In this document: positions 36,077 through 44,541 of the stretch, in pieces
Numbering within the stretch: the first letter of the stretch is position 1
How the letters are laid out: each line of letters opens with the position of its first letter
Assembly: GCF_013385985.1 (NCBI RefSeq)
Contig: NZ_JACAOY010000006.1
Location: forward strand, 650,198-714,197
Source of the DNA: Pseudomonas sp. B6002
Lineage (GTDB): Bacteria > Pseudomonadota > Gammaproteobacteria > Pseudomonadales > Pseudomonadaceae
Direction: 5' to 3'
Length of the DNA: 64,000 nt
The notes under the pieces: generated by a model
What the model was told of the DNA's origin: nothing
Database searches by the model: none
What the model saw: only the letters and a program-made list of their open reading frames with translations
Position numbers and translations under genes: made by a program

Positions 36077-36649
36077 ATGCTCAGTGTTCGCAAGCCTTCT
36101 CGGATGATTGCTGCAAGCGTAATGGGGTTGTTGCTCACCAGTGGAATGGCCGTGGCGCAGGCAGGGAGCGCCGTGCAGTGGGGGGATTACAGTTCATCCC
36201 GTGGCGACAAGCTCACGGCCAGTACCCTGGAGGCTGGAAACAAGTACGTGCTGAGTACGACTGGGTTCTCGGTCGGTGATATCGAGCAGCTGCAGGAAGG
36301 GCAAAAGCGTGACAGTGAAGAGCTTCAGCGCTTGAAGAGCAAGCTGGAAGAACAGGCTAAATATTTTGAGGAGTTCAAGCGCAAGGACGGCTCAAGTTCC
36401 AGTGCCAGTGACAGTCAGTTGTCCGACTTGAAGCGCACGGTAGCCGACCAGAAAAGCACCATCGACAAGCTCAAAAGCGAAGTGGATGACCTCAAGCGCA
36501 ATTCAAGTTCCAGCTCCAATTCCAGCAACAGCGAACTGTCCCGGATCAAGAGCGATGTCAGTGACCAAAAACGCAGCATCGACGATCAGAAACGCAGCCT
36601 GGACGACCTCAAGCGCAGCCTGGATACCTTGAGCAGCAAGGTGAAGTAA
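36077..36649 (+). CDS. Secreted Ser-rich coiled-coil protein
   Basis: 190 residues from the ATG at 36077, with AAGGA 8 bases upstream. A signal peptide ends near AVAQAG. A short globular piece (AVQWGDYSSSRGDKL) is followed by coiled coil from about residue 70 with a dense K/D/S heptad pattern (DLKRTVADQKSTID, DQKRSIDDQKRSLDDLKRSL), interrupted by Ser/Asn runs (SSSSSNSSNS). It resembles Lpp/murein-lipoprotein-like zippers in form but has no lipobox. Function unknown. Confidence 0.8.
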   Translation: MLSVRKPSRMIAASVMGLLLTSGMAVAQAGSAVQWGDYSSSRGDKLTASTLEAGNKYVLSTTGFSVGDIEQLQEGQKRDSEELQRLKSKLEEQAKYFEEFKRKDGSSSSASDSQLSDLKRTVADQKSTIDKLKSEVDDLKRNSSSSSNSSNSELSRIKSDVSDQKRSIDDQKRSLDDLKRSLDTLSSKVK

Positions 36650-36664
36650 CCCGCCTCACAGACT

Positions 36665-36687
36665 GGCGCCTGCAAACTGCAGGCGCC
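36665..36687 (+). terminator. Rho-independent-like terminator
   Basis: Perfect 10-bp stem GGCGCCTGCA / TGCAGGCGCC with an AAC loop, followed by TTGTCT, just after the coiled-coil gene. Confidence 0.7.
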
Positions 36688-36700
36688 TTGTCTGAGCCCG

Positions 36701-36982
36701 TTATACGAACGGCTGGCCGCTGAAACCCCGTGGCAAACGCTGCAACCCGGGCAGGTCGGTCAGGCGTTGCGTCCAGGCACTGCGCCAGTCACTGGCGGTG
36801 TGGGTCTTGGCTTTGCGCGCGGCGCGGCGAGCGGCATTGCGCTGGGTGCGGCGCGCTTCTTTGTAGGCATCGGTGTTGCGGCAGGTACGGCATTTGACAC
36901 GGTTCAGCTCGGTGCTGGACGTGAGGTTGGTACCGTGATGGCCGCAGGCCAAATGCCCGGCGACCTTGAAGTGAGTGACCAT
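36701..36982 (-). CDS. Small cysteine-containing basic protein (zinc-ribbon-like)
   Basis: 93 residues with an AAGGAGA ribosome site 8 bases before the ATG. Cys/His pattern HLACGHHGTN then VKCRTCRNTD could form one zinc site. The middle is strongly basic (RRTQRNAARRAARKAKTH), suggesting nucleic-acid binding. Conserved-looking but of no recognised family. Confidence 0.65.
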   Translation of the reverse strand: MVTHFKVAGHLACGHHGTNLTSSTELNRVKCRTCRNTDAYKEARRTQRNAARRAARKAKTHTASDWRSAWTQRLTDLPGLQRLPRGFSGQPFV

Positions 36983-37164
36983 GTAAGCGTCTCCTTCTTA
37001 TGGGGGTACGCACAGCCCGACGAGGCGGGTGCACGTGAGCAGGGCAGGGCAATCTCTCCCGGCGCCTTACAGTTACGACCCTGCGTGGCGTGCAGCGTTC
37101 GGTTTTGTTATCGCCGGGGTTCACGCTACCCTGAGGCGTCAACAATCATAAAAAGGAGTGGATG

Positions 37165-37623
37165 ATGAGCGTCGAACACCAACCGCTGGAAGGCAGTTGC
37201 CGCTGCAACCGGGTGCGTTTCAGCGTGAGTTTGCCACCAGTGATCACCATGGCCTGCCACTGCACCGGCTGCCAGAAGATGACCTCCAGCGCGTTCTCCC
37301 TCAGTGCGCTGATTCCCGCCAGTGGTTTTACCGTGACCCAAGGCTGCCCGGTGATGGGCGGGCTGCACGGCGTGGACCGCCATTATTGCTGCCCGCACTG
37401 CATGAGCTGGCTGTTTACCCGCCCCCATGGCATCGATGAATTCGTCAACGTGCGTGCGACCTTGCTGGACAACGCCGGTGCCTACGTACCCTTCATGGAA
37501 ACCTGGACCAGCGAAAAACTGCCCTGGGCCTCCACACCCGCTGTCGAAAGTTTTGCGCAATTGCCCCAGCCACACGACTTCCCGCGCTTGATGCAGGCCT
37601 ACGCTGAATTCAACGGGGGCTGA
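37165..37623 (+). CDS. GFA/CENP-V-family zinc protein
   Basis: 152 residues from the ATG at 37165 (6 bases after AAGGAG; an ATG at 37162 is also possible). Zinc-ligand cysteines are GSCRCNRVRF, MACHCTGCQKMT and CCPHCMSWLF, the glutathione-dependent formaldehyde-activating fold. The family is named after S-hydroxymethylglutathione synthase, but most members have unknown roles. Confidence 0.9.
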   Translation: MSVEHQPLEGSCRCNRVRFSVSLPPVITMACHCTGCQKMTSSAFSLSALIPASGFTVTQGCPVMGGLHGVDRHYCCPHCMSWLFTRPHGIDEFVNVRATLLDNAGAYVPFMETWTSEKLPWASTPAVESFAQLPQPHDFPRLMQAYAEFNGG

Positions 37624-37625
37624 TT

Positions 37626-38153
37626 TCAGTCAATCAGCGCCAGCAAGTCGGTATCGCCGACGTCCACGCCCGCCTGGGTCAGTAACGTGGTTGCCTGGCC
37701 CCGGTGGTGGGTCTGGTGATTGAAAAAATGCACCAGCAGGCTGAAGAACGGTTTGTCCGCCGCCACGCCACGCATGTTGTGGTAGTGCAGGCGGTGATCC
37801 AGGTCGGCTTCACGCAGCGTGTGAGACCAGTCGATGATGAGTTCATCCAGCCAGGTTCGACGGGCGCGAAGTTCGCGGAGATTGGCGAAGGCGAGTTGCT
37901 TCAGGTTTGTCGGCATGGCCAGGTCGTTCAAGGGGGCCAGCGCGGTGAAGCCTGCCGGGTGTTGGGCAAAGCGCTTGAGCCATACGGTGTCGCCCAGGGT
38001 GAGGTGATTCAGCGTGCCGAGGATCGAGCCGAAAAATGCCTGCTGGTCCATCGCCAGCTCAGCGTCCGTCAACAAGGCGGCCGCGTCATAGACCTTGCGG
38101 TTCATCCACTGGTTGTAGCGGGCCATCAATGCGATGTGTTCGATACGGTTCAC
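37626..38153 (-). CDS. DinB-family protein
   Basis: 175 residues, four-helix bundle. The metal-binding His triad is recognisable: H49 in GTLNHLTLGD and two His in HFFNHQTHHRGQ. The DinB superfamily includes bacillithiol/mycothiol S-transferases; the thiol cofactor in Pseudomonas is unclear. Convergent with the GFA gene, gap 2 bp. Confidence 0.88.
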   Translation of the reverse strand: MNRIEHIALMARYNQWMNRKVYDAAALLTDAELAMDQQAFFGSILGTLNHLTLGDTVWLKRFAQHPAGFTALAPLNDLAMPTNLKQLAFANLRELRARRTWLDELIIDWSHTLREADLDHRLHYHNMRGVAADKPFFSLLVHFFNHQTHHRGQATTLLTQAGVDVGDTDLLALID

Positions 38154-38278
38154 CTGCGTTCTCCCTCAGCGGCGCAATGGCGCCATCATAAGGCGTGCCC
38201 GCCCGGCGGTCATGGTATTCGCGCAACGGCGGGCTATGGTTGTTGGACGCCAACACTGCGCCCTGGGAGGGTGAAACC

Positions 38279-38974
38279 ATGAACACCAGCGATCTTCTCG
38301 AACAACTGCTGCGCGCCGGGCAGCAAGGCGGCGGTGCCTCGGGCGGCGGCCTGGGCGGCTTGCTCGGCGGCTTGTTGAAGGGCGCTGGCACCGGCACTGC
38401 GTCATCCGGTGGTGGTGGCCTGGGTGGATTACTCGGCGGTCTCGGCGGCTTGTTGGGCGGCGCACCTTCGGGCAACGCAGCGCCCAGTCGTTCCGGCGGG
38501 ATGAATTATGCCGCACTGGCCTCCCTCGGCATGGCGGCTTTCCAGGCCTATCAAGCGTGGCAGCGCCAGCAGGCCACGGCACCACAGCAAGCCTTCCAGA
38601 CCGTCGACCAGTTGGACGGGCCGCAGGCCGAAGCCCATAGCCATGCAGTGTTGCGCGCATTGATCGCGGCGGCCAAGGCGGATGGCCGCATCGATGAGCA
38701 AGAACAGCAGATGATCGGCACAGAGATCGGGCGGCATACCGATGACCCGCAATTGCAACAATGGCTCGACGCCGAAGTCGCCAAGCCACTGGATGCTGCC
38801 GATTTTGCCGAGTACGCCCATGACCCGGCGCTCGCCTCAGAGGTTTACCTGGCCAGCGTGATGCTGGTGGACGACCAGCAGGACGCCGAGCGCAATTATC
38901 TTGACGACCTGGCCGCGCAGTTGCAGATCGACCCTCAGCTGCAACTGCACCTGGAGCAGCAAGCCAAGGCTTAG
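38279..38974 (+). CDS. YebE-like DUF533 inner-membrane protein
   Basis: 231 residues from the ATG at 38279, with GGGAGGGTGA upstream. A Gly/Leu-rich N-terminus (GGLGGLLGGLLKGAG, about 22-65) is followed by a TerB-like helical domain with LRALIAAAKADGRIDEQEQQ and a DD-rich end, the YebE/DUF533 arrangement. Function poorly known; in enterobacteria YebE responds to envelope stress. The stop overlaps the convergent gene at 38971 by 4 bp. Confidence 0.85.
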   Translation: MNTSDLLEQLLRAGQQGGGASGGGLGGLLGGLLKGAGTGTASSGGGGLGGLLGGLGGLLGGAPSGNAAPSRSGGMNYAALASLGMAAFQAYQAWQRQQATAPQQAFQTVDQLDGPQAEAHSHAVLRALIAAAKADGRIDEQEQQMIGTEIGRHTDDPQLQQWLDAEVAKPLDAADFAEYAHDPALASEVYLASVMLVDDQQDAERNYLDDLAAQLQIDPQLQLHLEQQAKA

Positions 38975-39792
38975 AAGCGCACCGTGGCGCCCGTTGTCAG
39001 CCATTGGGCCCTGTCAGCGATCAGGCTGCGCCCGACCACCACGTCCACGTCGACGAACTCACCCAAGTGAAAGCGTGGCCCGGCCTGCCAGGCCTGGTCA
39101 CCGCCTTGCTGGCCGTAACGCTCGGCAATCAGGCTCAGCGCGGGCGCTACCTGGTATTCAAAACCGGTGCCCCAGGTCAGGCGGTGCTTCTGGTCGCCGT
39201 CGTTGTAGGCGTGGGTCCAGCCGGCGTTGAGGTTCAGGCGCAAGGCTTCCACGGGTTGCCACGTCAGTGGAATGTTGAAGTCGGCGCCGTCGAAGCTGTG
39301 CTGGCGGTCCAGCGCAAAGTGCGCCCCGGCTGACAGGGCCAACTCAAGCCCCAGGTCTTTCTGTGCGTATACCTGAGCTTTGACTTGCGGGTTCACCTGG
39401 GTCTCGCCGCTGCTCGCCGTGTCCGCCCGGGAGAGCGCCGCGGTCCATTGCACCGTGGGCATGCCCGTAAAGGTGCAGGCCGGCGACAGGGTCTGGCTGT
39501 GGGTGCTGCCGTCATGCCGGTTGGCGGTGAACCACGCGTCGACATTACATTGCCCCGGGTCGTTGATGGCGCCGTCGTCGACCACGTAGGAACCGCCTGC
39601 CGCATAGGCTTTTGAAAACACCGCAATGAGCAGGATGAAGCCCAGGGTCACGCCGATAAAGATCAAGTTGCGTTGCAGCGCGCGCCGTTTGGCCGGTGGC
39701 AACAGCAACAGGGTGTGGCGAGCGCCGCGATAGTGACGCGCACGGTATTTGGCGAACCCGTCCTGACGGTTCGGTGTGTGTTTTTTGTGCAT
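38971..39792 (-). CDS. Putative outer-membrane-associated beta-rich protein with N-terminal membrane span
   Basis: 273 residues. A basic N-terminus (about 1-40) precedes a hydrophobic span (LIFIGVTLGFILLIAVFSKA). The mature part is beta-strand-rich with a late aromatic end (TTGATVRF) as in outer-membrane barrels, containing one disulphide candidate pair (GQCNVDAW and PACTFTG). It may be a barrel whose signal peptide has an unusually long basic n-region. No family recognised. Confidence 0.6.
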   Translation of the reverse strand: MHKKHTPNRQDGFAKYRARHYRGARHTLLLLPPAKRRALQRNLIFIGVTLGFILLIAVFSKAYAAGGSYVVDDGAINDPGQCNVDAWFTANRHDGSTHSQTLSPACTFTGMPTVQWTAALSRADTASSGETQVNPQVKAQVYAQKDLGLELALSAGAHFALDRQHSFDGADFNIPLTWQPVEALRLNLNAGWTHAYNDGDQKHRLTWGTGFEYQVAPALSLIAERYGQQGGDQAWQAGPRFHLGEFVDVDVVVGRSLIADRAQWLTTGATVRF

Positions 39793-39810
39793 GATGCACC
39801 TCGCTTGAAT

Positions 39811-40158
39811 TCAGCTTTCTACGGTCAGCACCGAAATGCCGCTGGCTTTGGCCTGGCAGACCAGTTCCGACGTGTCGTCACCACCGGGGAGGGCGATGAT
39901 CACGTCGGGGCGGCTGTCGGTCAGCATGAAATGGTTGCGTTGGCGTTCTGCCTGTTTGCCGTGGCGTTGCCAATTGGGCGGGTAGCGCACCACGTCGATG
40001 CCGATTTCCCGCGCCCATTCCTCGATGTCGCTGCCCAGGAATTGGTTGCCGCCGTGGATCAATACCTGCACGGGGCGCAGGCGGTGGTAGGCGTCCAGCA
40101 CTTGGCGGGACTTTTTGGTGTCGGCGTAATGACGACCTGCACAGATCAAGACGCGCAT
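39811..40158 (-). CDS. DUF2493 / SLOG-superfamily protein
   Basis: 115 residues with a Rossmann-like start MRVLICAGRHYADTKKSRQV, then LIHGGNQFLGSDIEEWARE and IIALPGGDDTSELVCQAKAS, which is the SLOG (LOG/DprA-like) nucleotide-binding fold of DUF2493. Members are proposed to bind nucleotides or NAD derivatives, often near phage or conflict loci. The context here is not informative. Confidence 0.85.
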   Translation of the reverse strand: MRVLICAGRHYADTKKSRQVLDAYHRLRPVQVLIHGGNQFLGSDIEEWAREIGIDVVRYPPNWQRHGKQAERQRNHFMLTDSRPDVIIALPGGDDTSELVCQAKASGISVLTVES

Positions 40159-40193
40159 AAAAAATTTCCTTACATGGCATACGCTGCCTTTGT

Positions 40194-40275
40194 GTAGGAG
40201 CCGGCTTGCCGGCGATGGGGCCCTTGATGTCGCCGTTGTTCAACAGGACGCCATCGCCGGCAAGCCGGCTCCTAC
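40194..40275. repeat. REPIN-like perfect inverted repeat (Pseudomonas REP)
   Basis: Two perfect 25-bp arms beginning GTAGGAGCCGGCTTGCC, at 40194-40218 and 40251-40275, face each other around a 32-bp spacer. The arm core matches the known P. fluorescens REP style (GTxGGAGCxGGCTTGC). It lies in the gap between a SLOG gene and mgtA, both on the minus strand. REP/REPINs are non-autonomous repeats mobilised by RAYT transposases; no RAYT is in the window. Confidence 0.85.
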
Positions 40276-40294
40276 AAGGGATCGCAGCGCGAAC

Positions 40295-43009
40295 TCAGTA
40301 CCACTGCTTGAAGCGGCGGATGTAGATCGTCTTCATCAGTTGGGCCACGCAGCAGTAGCTGAGCAGGGTGCCCACCAACCATGGGAAGTACGCCAGCGGC
40401 AGCGGCTGCAGGCCTACCAGGGTGCCCAGCGGCGAGAACGGCACGTAGATCCCCAGTGCGATCACGATGCACGTCATCATCAACACTGGCCAGGCGGCCG
40501 TGCTCTGGAAGAACGGGATCTTGCGGGTACGCAGCATGTGCACTACCAGGGTTTGCGAGAGCAGCCCTTCGATGAACCAGCCGGACTGGAACAGGGTCTG
40601 CATTTCCACGCTGTTGGCGGAGAACACGTACCACATCAGCGCAAAGGTGGTGATGTCGAAGATCGACGAGGTCGGCCCGATCCAGATCATGAAACGCCCG
40701 ATGTTCTTGGCGTCCCACTTGCGTGGCTTGGCCAGGTATTCCTTGTCCATCTTGTCCCACGGCAGGGCCAGCTGGGAGATGTCATACATCAGGTTTTGCA
40801 GCAGCAGGTGGATCGACAGCATCGGCAAAAACGGAATGAACGCACTGGCCACCAACACCGAAAACACGTTGCCGAAGTTGGAGCTGGCGGTCATGTTCAG
40901 GTACTTCATGATGTTGCCGAAGGTTTCGCGGCCCTTGAGTACACCCTCTTCCAGCACCATCAGGCTCTTTTCCAGCAGGATGATGTCGGCCGACTCCTTG
41001 GCGATGTCCGTGCCGCTGTCCACCGAAATCCCCACGTCGGCATCCCGTAGCGCCGGCGCATCGTTGATCCCATCACCGAGGAAGCCGACGGTGTGACCGT
41101 TGGCTTGCAGGGCCTTGAGCACGCGGGATTTTTGCAGCGGTGTCAGCTTGGCGAACACCGTGCGTTCTTCCACGCGACGCAACAGGGTGGCGTCGTCCAT
41201 CGCTTCGATTTCCACGCCCAGCAGCGGCTGGCCTGGCTCGAGGCCGACCTGCCGGCAGATCTTGCTGGTGACCACGGCGTTGTCGCCGGTCAACACTTTT
41301 ACGGCCACGCCGATTTGTTGCAGTGCGGCAATCGCCGGGCCTGCGGTTTCCTTTGGCGGGTCCAGGAAGGTCAGGAACCCCTGGATTACCAGGTTGCGCT
41401 CGTCGGCCGTGGTGTACTGCTGACGGGCCAGGGATTTGGGGATATTACGGGTGGCCACCACCAGCACGCGGAAACCGTCTTCGTTGTAGTCGTTGGCCAG
41501 GGCCAGCAGCTCGTCACGACGGCGATCATCCAGCGGCACAGCCTCACCGGCTTCCATCACATGCGTGGAAATGCTCAGCATCTCCTCCACGGCACCCTTG
41601 CACACCAGCAATTGGTCGCCGGCGGCATCCTTCACCACAATCGACAGGCGACGGCGCACGAAGTCGAATGGCAATTCATCGACCTTGCTGTAGGCGAACG
41701 GCACCTGAAACTTGGGGTTCTGTTCCGAGAACTGCACCACCGCCTGGTCCATCAGGTTTTTCATGCCGCTCTGGTGATAGCTGTTGAGCCACGCCAGGGA
41801 CAGCACGCTGTCATCCCGCTGGCCATGGGCATTGACGTGGTGTTCCAGGATGATTTTGTCCTGGGTCAGGGTGCCGGTCTTGTCGGTGCACAGTACATCC
41901 ATGGAACCGAAGTTCTGGATCGCGTTGAGGCGCTTGACCACCACTTTGCGCTTGGCCATGGCCGTAGCGCCCTTGGCCAGGTTGGCGCTGACGATCATTG
42001 GCAGCATTTCCGGCGTGAGGCCGACGGCAACCGCCAGGGCAAACAGGAACGCATCGCCCCAGTCGCCTTTGGAGAAACCGTTGAGCAGGAACACGATCGG
42101 TACCATCACCAGCATGAAGCGGATCAGCAGCCAGCTGACGCTGTTCACCCCGCGATCAAAGGCGGTTTGCACCCGCGAGCCCACAATCGCCTTGGCCAGG
42201 GAGCCAAAGTAAGTGCGCGGCCCGGTGGCCACGACCACGGCTTTGGCGCGACCGCTGACCACGTTGGTGCCCATGAAGCAGATGTTTGGCAGGTCGAGCA
42301 GGTTGCCTTGGTCGGCGGCCATGTTCGACGCGGACTTCTGCGTCACATCACCGAGGGTGTCGTATTTCTCCACCGGCAAGGCTTCACCGGTCAGCACCGC
42401 CTGGCTGATAAACAGGTCGCGGGATTCGATCAGGCGGATGTCGGCGGGGATCATGTCGCCGGCCGACAGCTGCACGATGTCACCGGCCACCAGGTCGCGC
42501 ATCGGCACTTCCCGCAGGGTCGGTGCGGAGCCTACTTGTTCACGGCGCAGCACGGTGGCCGTGGTGCGCACCATGGCTTTGAGGGCTTCGGCGGATTTGG
42601 CCGAACGGTGTTCCTGCCAGAAGCGCAGCAGGCTGCTGAGCAAGACCATGGTCATGATGATCACGACCTTGGTAGGGTCAGCCTCTTCGCCTTCCTGCAT
42701 CGGCAGCCAGCAGTCGGTGACAAAGCTGATGCCACCCAGGGTCAGCAACACATAGATGAACGGGTTGTTCAGCGCCTGCAGGAACTGGACGATGGCGTGT
42801 GGCGGCTTGTCATGGGCCACCTCGTTGTAGCCTTCGCGTTGCAGGCGCGCAGCGGCGTCCAGCTCGGTCAGGCCATCCTGGGTGGCCCGCACGTTGGCGA
42901 GGGTGGCCGACAGGCCGTTCTGGGCTTCGCGGGCAGCACGCATCGACAGTTTGGCGCTGTCGTCGGTGCCATTTTTCTTGTGCAGAGGCGTGTTTTTTAC
43001 GGCGCTCAT
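40295..43009 (-). CDS. mgtA: Magnesium-translocating P-type ATPase
   Basis: 904 residues from the ATG at 43009, with AGGAG 8 bases upstream (an in-frame ATG at 43045 lacks this). P-type ATPase motifs are TGEALPVEKYD, the phosphorylation motif DKTGTLTQD, the nucleotide-domain KGAVEEMLS and the hinge GDGINDAPALRDAD. The long N-terminus and the NMTASSNFGNVFSVL membrane segment are type IIIB (MgtA/MgtB). It imports Mg2+ when external Mg2+ is scarce. It lies downstream of a long leader with its own small ORF and a good sigma70 promoter, so it is probably regulated in the leader RNA as in Enterobacteriaceae. Confidence 0.95.
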   Translation of the reverse strand: MSAVKNTPLHKKNGTDDSAKLSMRAAREAQNGLSATLANVRATQDGLTELDAAARLQREGYNEVAHDKPPHAIVQFLQALNNPFIYVLLTLGGISFVTDCWLPMQEGEEADPTKVVIIMTMVLLSSLLRFWQEHRSAKSAEALKAMVRTTATVLRREQVGSAPTLREVPMRDLVAGDIVQLSAGDMIPADIRLIESRDLFISQAVLTGEALPVEKYDTLGDVTQKSASNMAADQGNLLDLPNICFMGTNVVSGRAKAVVVATGPRTYFGSLAKAIVGSRVQTAFDRGVNSVSWLLIRFMLVMVPIVFLLNGFSKGDWGDAFLFALAVAVGLTPEMLPMIVSANLAKGATAMAKRKVVVKRLNAIQNFGSMDVLCTDKTGTLTQDKIILEHHVNAHGQRDDSVLSLAWLNSYHQSGMKNLMDQAVVQFSEQNPKFQVPFAYSKVDELPFDFVRRRLSIVVKDAAGDQLLVCKGAVEEMLSISTHVMEAGEAVPLDDRRRDELLALANDYNEDGFRVLVVATRNIPKSLARQQYTTADERNLVIQGFLTFLDPPKETAGPAIAALQQIGVAVKVLTGDNAVVTSKICRQVGLEPGQPLLGVEIEAMDDATLLRRVEERTVFAKLTPLQKSRVLKALQANGHTVGFLGDGINDAPALRDADVGISVDSGTDIAKESADIILLEKSLMVLEEGVLKGRETFGNIMKYLNMTASSNFGNVFSVLVASAFIPFLPMLSIHLLLQNLMYDISQLALPWDKMDKEYLAKPRKWDAKNIGRFMIWIGPTSSIFDITTFALMWYVFSANSVEMQTLFQSGWFIEGLLSQTLVVHMLRTRKIPFFQSTAAWPVLMMTCIVIALGIYVPFSPLGTLVGLQPLPLAYFPWLVGTLLSYCCVAQLMKTIYIRRFKQWY

Positions 43010-43138
43010 TGTTTGTACTCCTGTCGCCAATTCTCGACAAAACATACCCGGTACTTACCTGAATACAGGCGAGCGAAAGCATGCCGAGCCGCGGACTTCG
43101 CGATCGGTTTAAATAAGATGTTCGATAACTTCTACAGG

Positions 43139-43178
43139 GCCCGCTTAGTGCGCGTTAGTTATTGTTCGCGCAGCGGGC
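43139..43178 (-). promoter_or_regulatory. Strong hairpin in the mgtA leader
   Basis: A 7-bp outer stem (GCCCGCT/AGCGGGC) with an inner 5-bp stem (GCGCG/CGCGC) sits between the leader ORF and mgtA, 130 bases before the mgtA ATG. There is no T run after it on the minus strand, so it is a structured leader element rather than a terminator. Confidence 0.5.
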
Positions 43179-43243
43179 TACTACTGGATGTGTTCATAAA
43201 GAACTCCAGGTTATAGATAAGAAAGTTGCTGTTTCCAGCCGGT

Positions 43244-43537
43244 TTAAGCCGCGCGAGTGCTCATGTACAGATCGAGCATCAGGCTAGCTTGAACCAGTCT
43301 GGAAACGATCGGTCTCTGCGGGTCTTGAGGGTCGGCGTGATCCCAGTGCTGCAGCAGTTGGCCGCTCGCAGGGCAGACACGCCAGTGCGCCAGCGGGGGA
43401 GCCGGGCGCACTTGGGGGGAGGGTGCAGCAAAGGTCGAGCGGGTAGGGGAAAAGCCTACGGGCTCGCGGCACAGCTTGGCGCGCAGGGCAGCGGCTAGCG
43501 TGCGAATATCAGGCAAAACAAGTAATTGAAAGGTCAT
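43244..43537 (-). CDS. Proline-rich small protein encoded in the mgtA leader
   Basis: 97 residues. AGGTG lies 6 bases before the ATG at 43537. Proline is frequent in the middle (SPTRSTFAAPSPQVRPAPPL and DPQDPQRP). It lies on the same strand, 234 bp upstream of mgtA, and inside the transcript expected from the promoter at 43750. In Salmonella the mgtA leader encodes the proline-rich MgtL peptide whose translation rate controls read-through. This ORF is longer and no homology is claimed, but the arrangement is analogous. It could instead be an ordinary small protein co-transcribed with mgtA. Confidence 0.65.
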   Translation of the reverse strand: MTFQLLVLPDIRTLAAALRAKLCREPVGFSPTRSTFAAPSPQVRPAPPLAHWRVCPASGQLLQHWDHADPQDPQRPIVSRLVQASLMLDLYMSTRAA

Positions 43538-43855
43538 AACACACCTCGGGACCGGACGAGCGACCGGCGAGGTAGTTACGGTGGAGCATCGAGCTCTAGC
43601 GCAGCTTACCGGACCTGGAAGGCGAGTCCTGTCATATTCTGGGTTTGGCGCCCGAAGCCCGCAGAGGCGGTGCTCGGACAGCGACTAGATACTGTGTCCA
43701 TTGGCTTCTTTTGTGAGGTTTAAAAAAGGCCCCAGTTGCGGGCACGGGCAATCTACTCAGACGGTTACTAAATGTCAACGCATGATTAACTAAATTAACC
43801 CGTGTTCAGAGTTCATTCAGACAAAGGGCACGGATAAGTTGCAGGCCCGATAGCG
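43538..43855. other. Upstream region of the mgtA leader operon
   Basis: About 320 bp between the leader ORF and the convergent-side LysE gene. It holds the promoter at 43750-43778 and a weak GC hairpin followed by a T run (minus strand, about 43725-43740), but no gene. Confidence 0.6.
43750..43778 (-). promoter_or_regulatory. Sigma70 promoter for the mgtA leader transcript
   Basis: On the minus strand a perfect -35 TTGACA (43773-43778) is followed after exactly 17 bases by a -10 TAGATT (43750-43755, four of six consensus bases). Transcription would begin near 43742, giving a leader of about 205 nt before the small ORF and about 730 nt before mgtA. Confidence 0.7.
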
Positions 43856-44467
43856 TTATATACCCAGCGCGGCCAATATCGCCAAGTACAGTAATACCAA
43901 CCCGCAGGCGCCATAACTAATGCGTTGCCACAGCGGCGACGCCGTGTTGCGCAATACATTCACCAATCCGGCAATCAAAAAACATGACAGCACCGACGCC
44001 AGCATGAAGCCGGCAAAAAACATCAGCGTCTGCCCATGGCTGGGCGTGGCGCCGACAATGCCGGTCAACGCACTGCCAAGGGCGCCCCAGTACACAATGT
44101 TCTTCGGGTTGGCGAGGGAGATGGCGGCACCCACCGCCAACGCATTCTGCCCTGAGCGGGCGGGCGCGCTGTCGGCGGCGGGCAGGTGCCAGGCGTCGAT
44201 CAGGCTGCGCAGCCCCAGCCAGGCCAGGTACAGCGCGCACACCACGGTCAGTGGCACGCGCACCGCATCATGCTGGATCAGCAGGGCGATGCCGGTCAGG
44301 CCGATCACCGCCCACACCGCGTCGCCCACCAACGAGCCAATCTGTACCAGCAGCGCCGGGGTAAAACCGTGAAGCAAGCCACGGCGCAGCGTCTCTGCCA
44401 GCACCGCGCCGGGTGAGAGGCAAAACACAAAACCAAAGACCAACGCGTAGAAAAAGATCGTCAACAT
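43856..44467 (-). CDS. LysE-family amino acid exporter
   Basis: 203 residues, about six helices. The signature FCLSPGAVLAETLRRGL near the start and AISLANPKNIVYWGAL in the middle are typical of LysE/RhtB exporters. Adjacent to an AraC regulator in the same direction (74 bp gap), a plausible controlling gene. Confidence 0.9.
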   Translation of the reverse strand: MLTIFFYALVFGFVFCLSPGAVLAETLRRGLLHGFTPALLVQIGSLVGDAVWAVIGLTGIALLIQHDAVRVPLTVVCALYLAWLGLRSLIDAWHLPAADSAPARSGQNALAVGAAISLANPKNIVYWGALGSALTGIVGATPSHGQTLMFFAGFMLASVLSCFLIAGLVNVLRNTASPLWQRISYGACGLVLLYLAILAALGI

Positions 44468-44541
44468 GCCTGCTTTCCTTCAAGAGATGGCGGGCAGTGT
44501 GAAGAGGGCGCGGGCGGCTGTATTGGACCAGATTGCACGGA

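Noticed and set aside
41093-43216. 707-codon open frame on the plus strand opposite mgtA
   Set aside because: It is the antisense shadow of a high-GC gene with a complete family match on the minus strand; the translation is low-complexity and has no domain.
43798-43825. PhoP-box-like GGTTAA / GTTAA repeats near the mgtA promoter
   Set aside because: Spacing between half-sites is 9 rather than the usual 11 bases, and the arms are imperfect.
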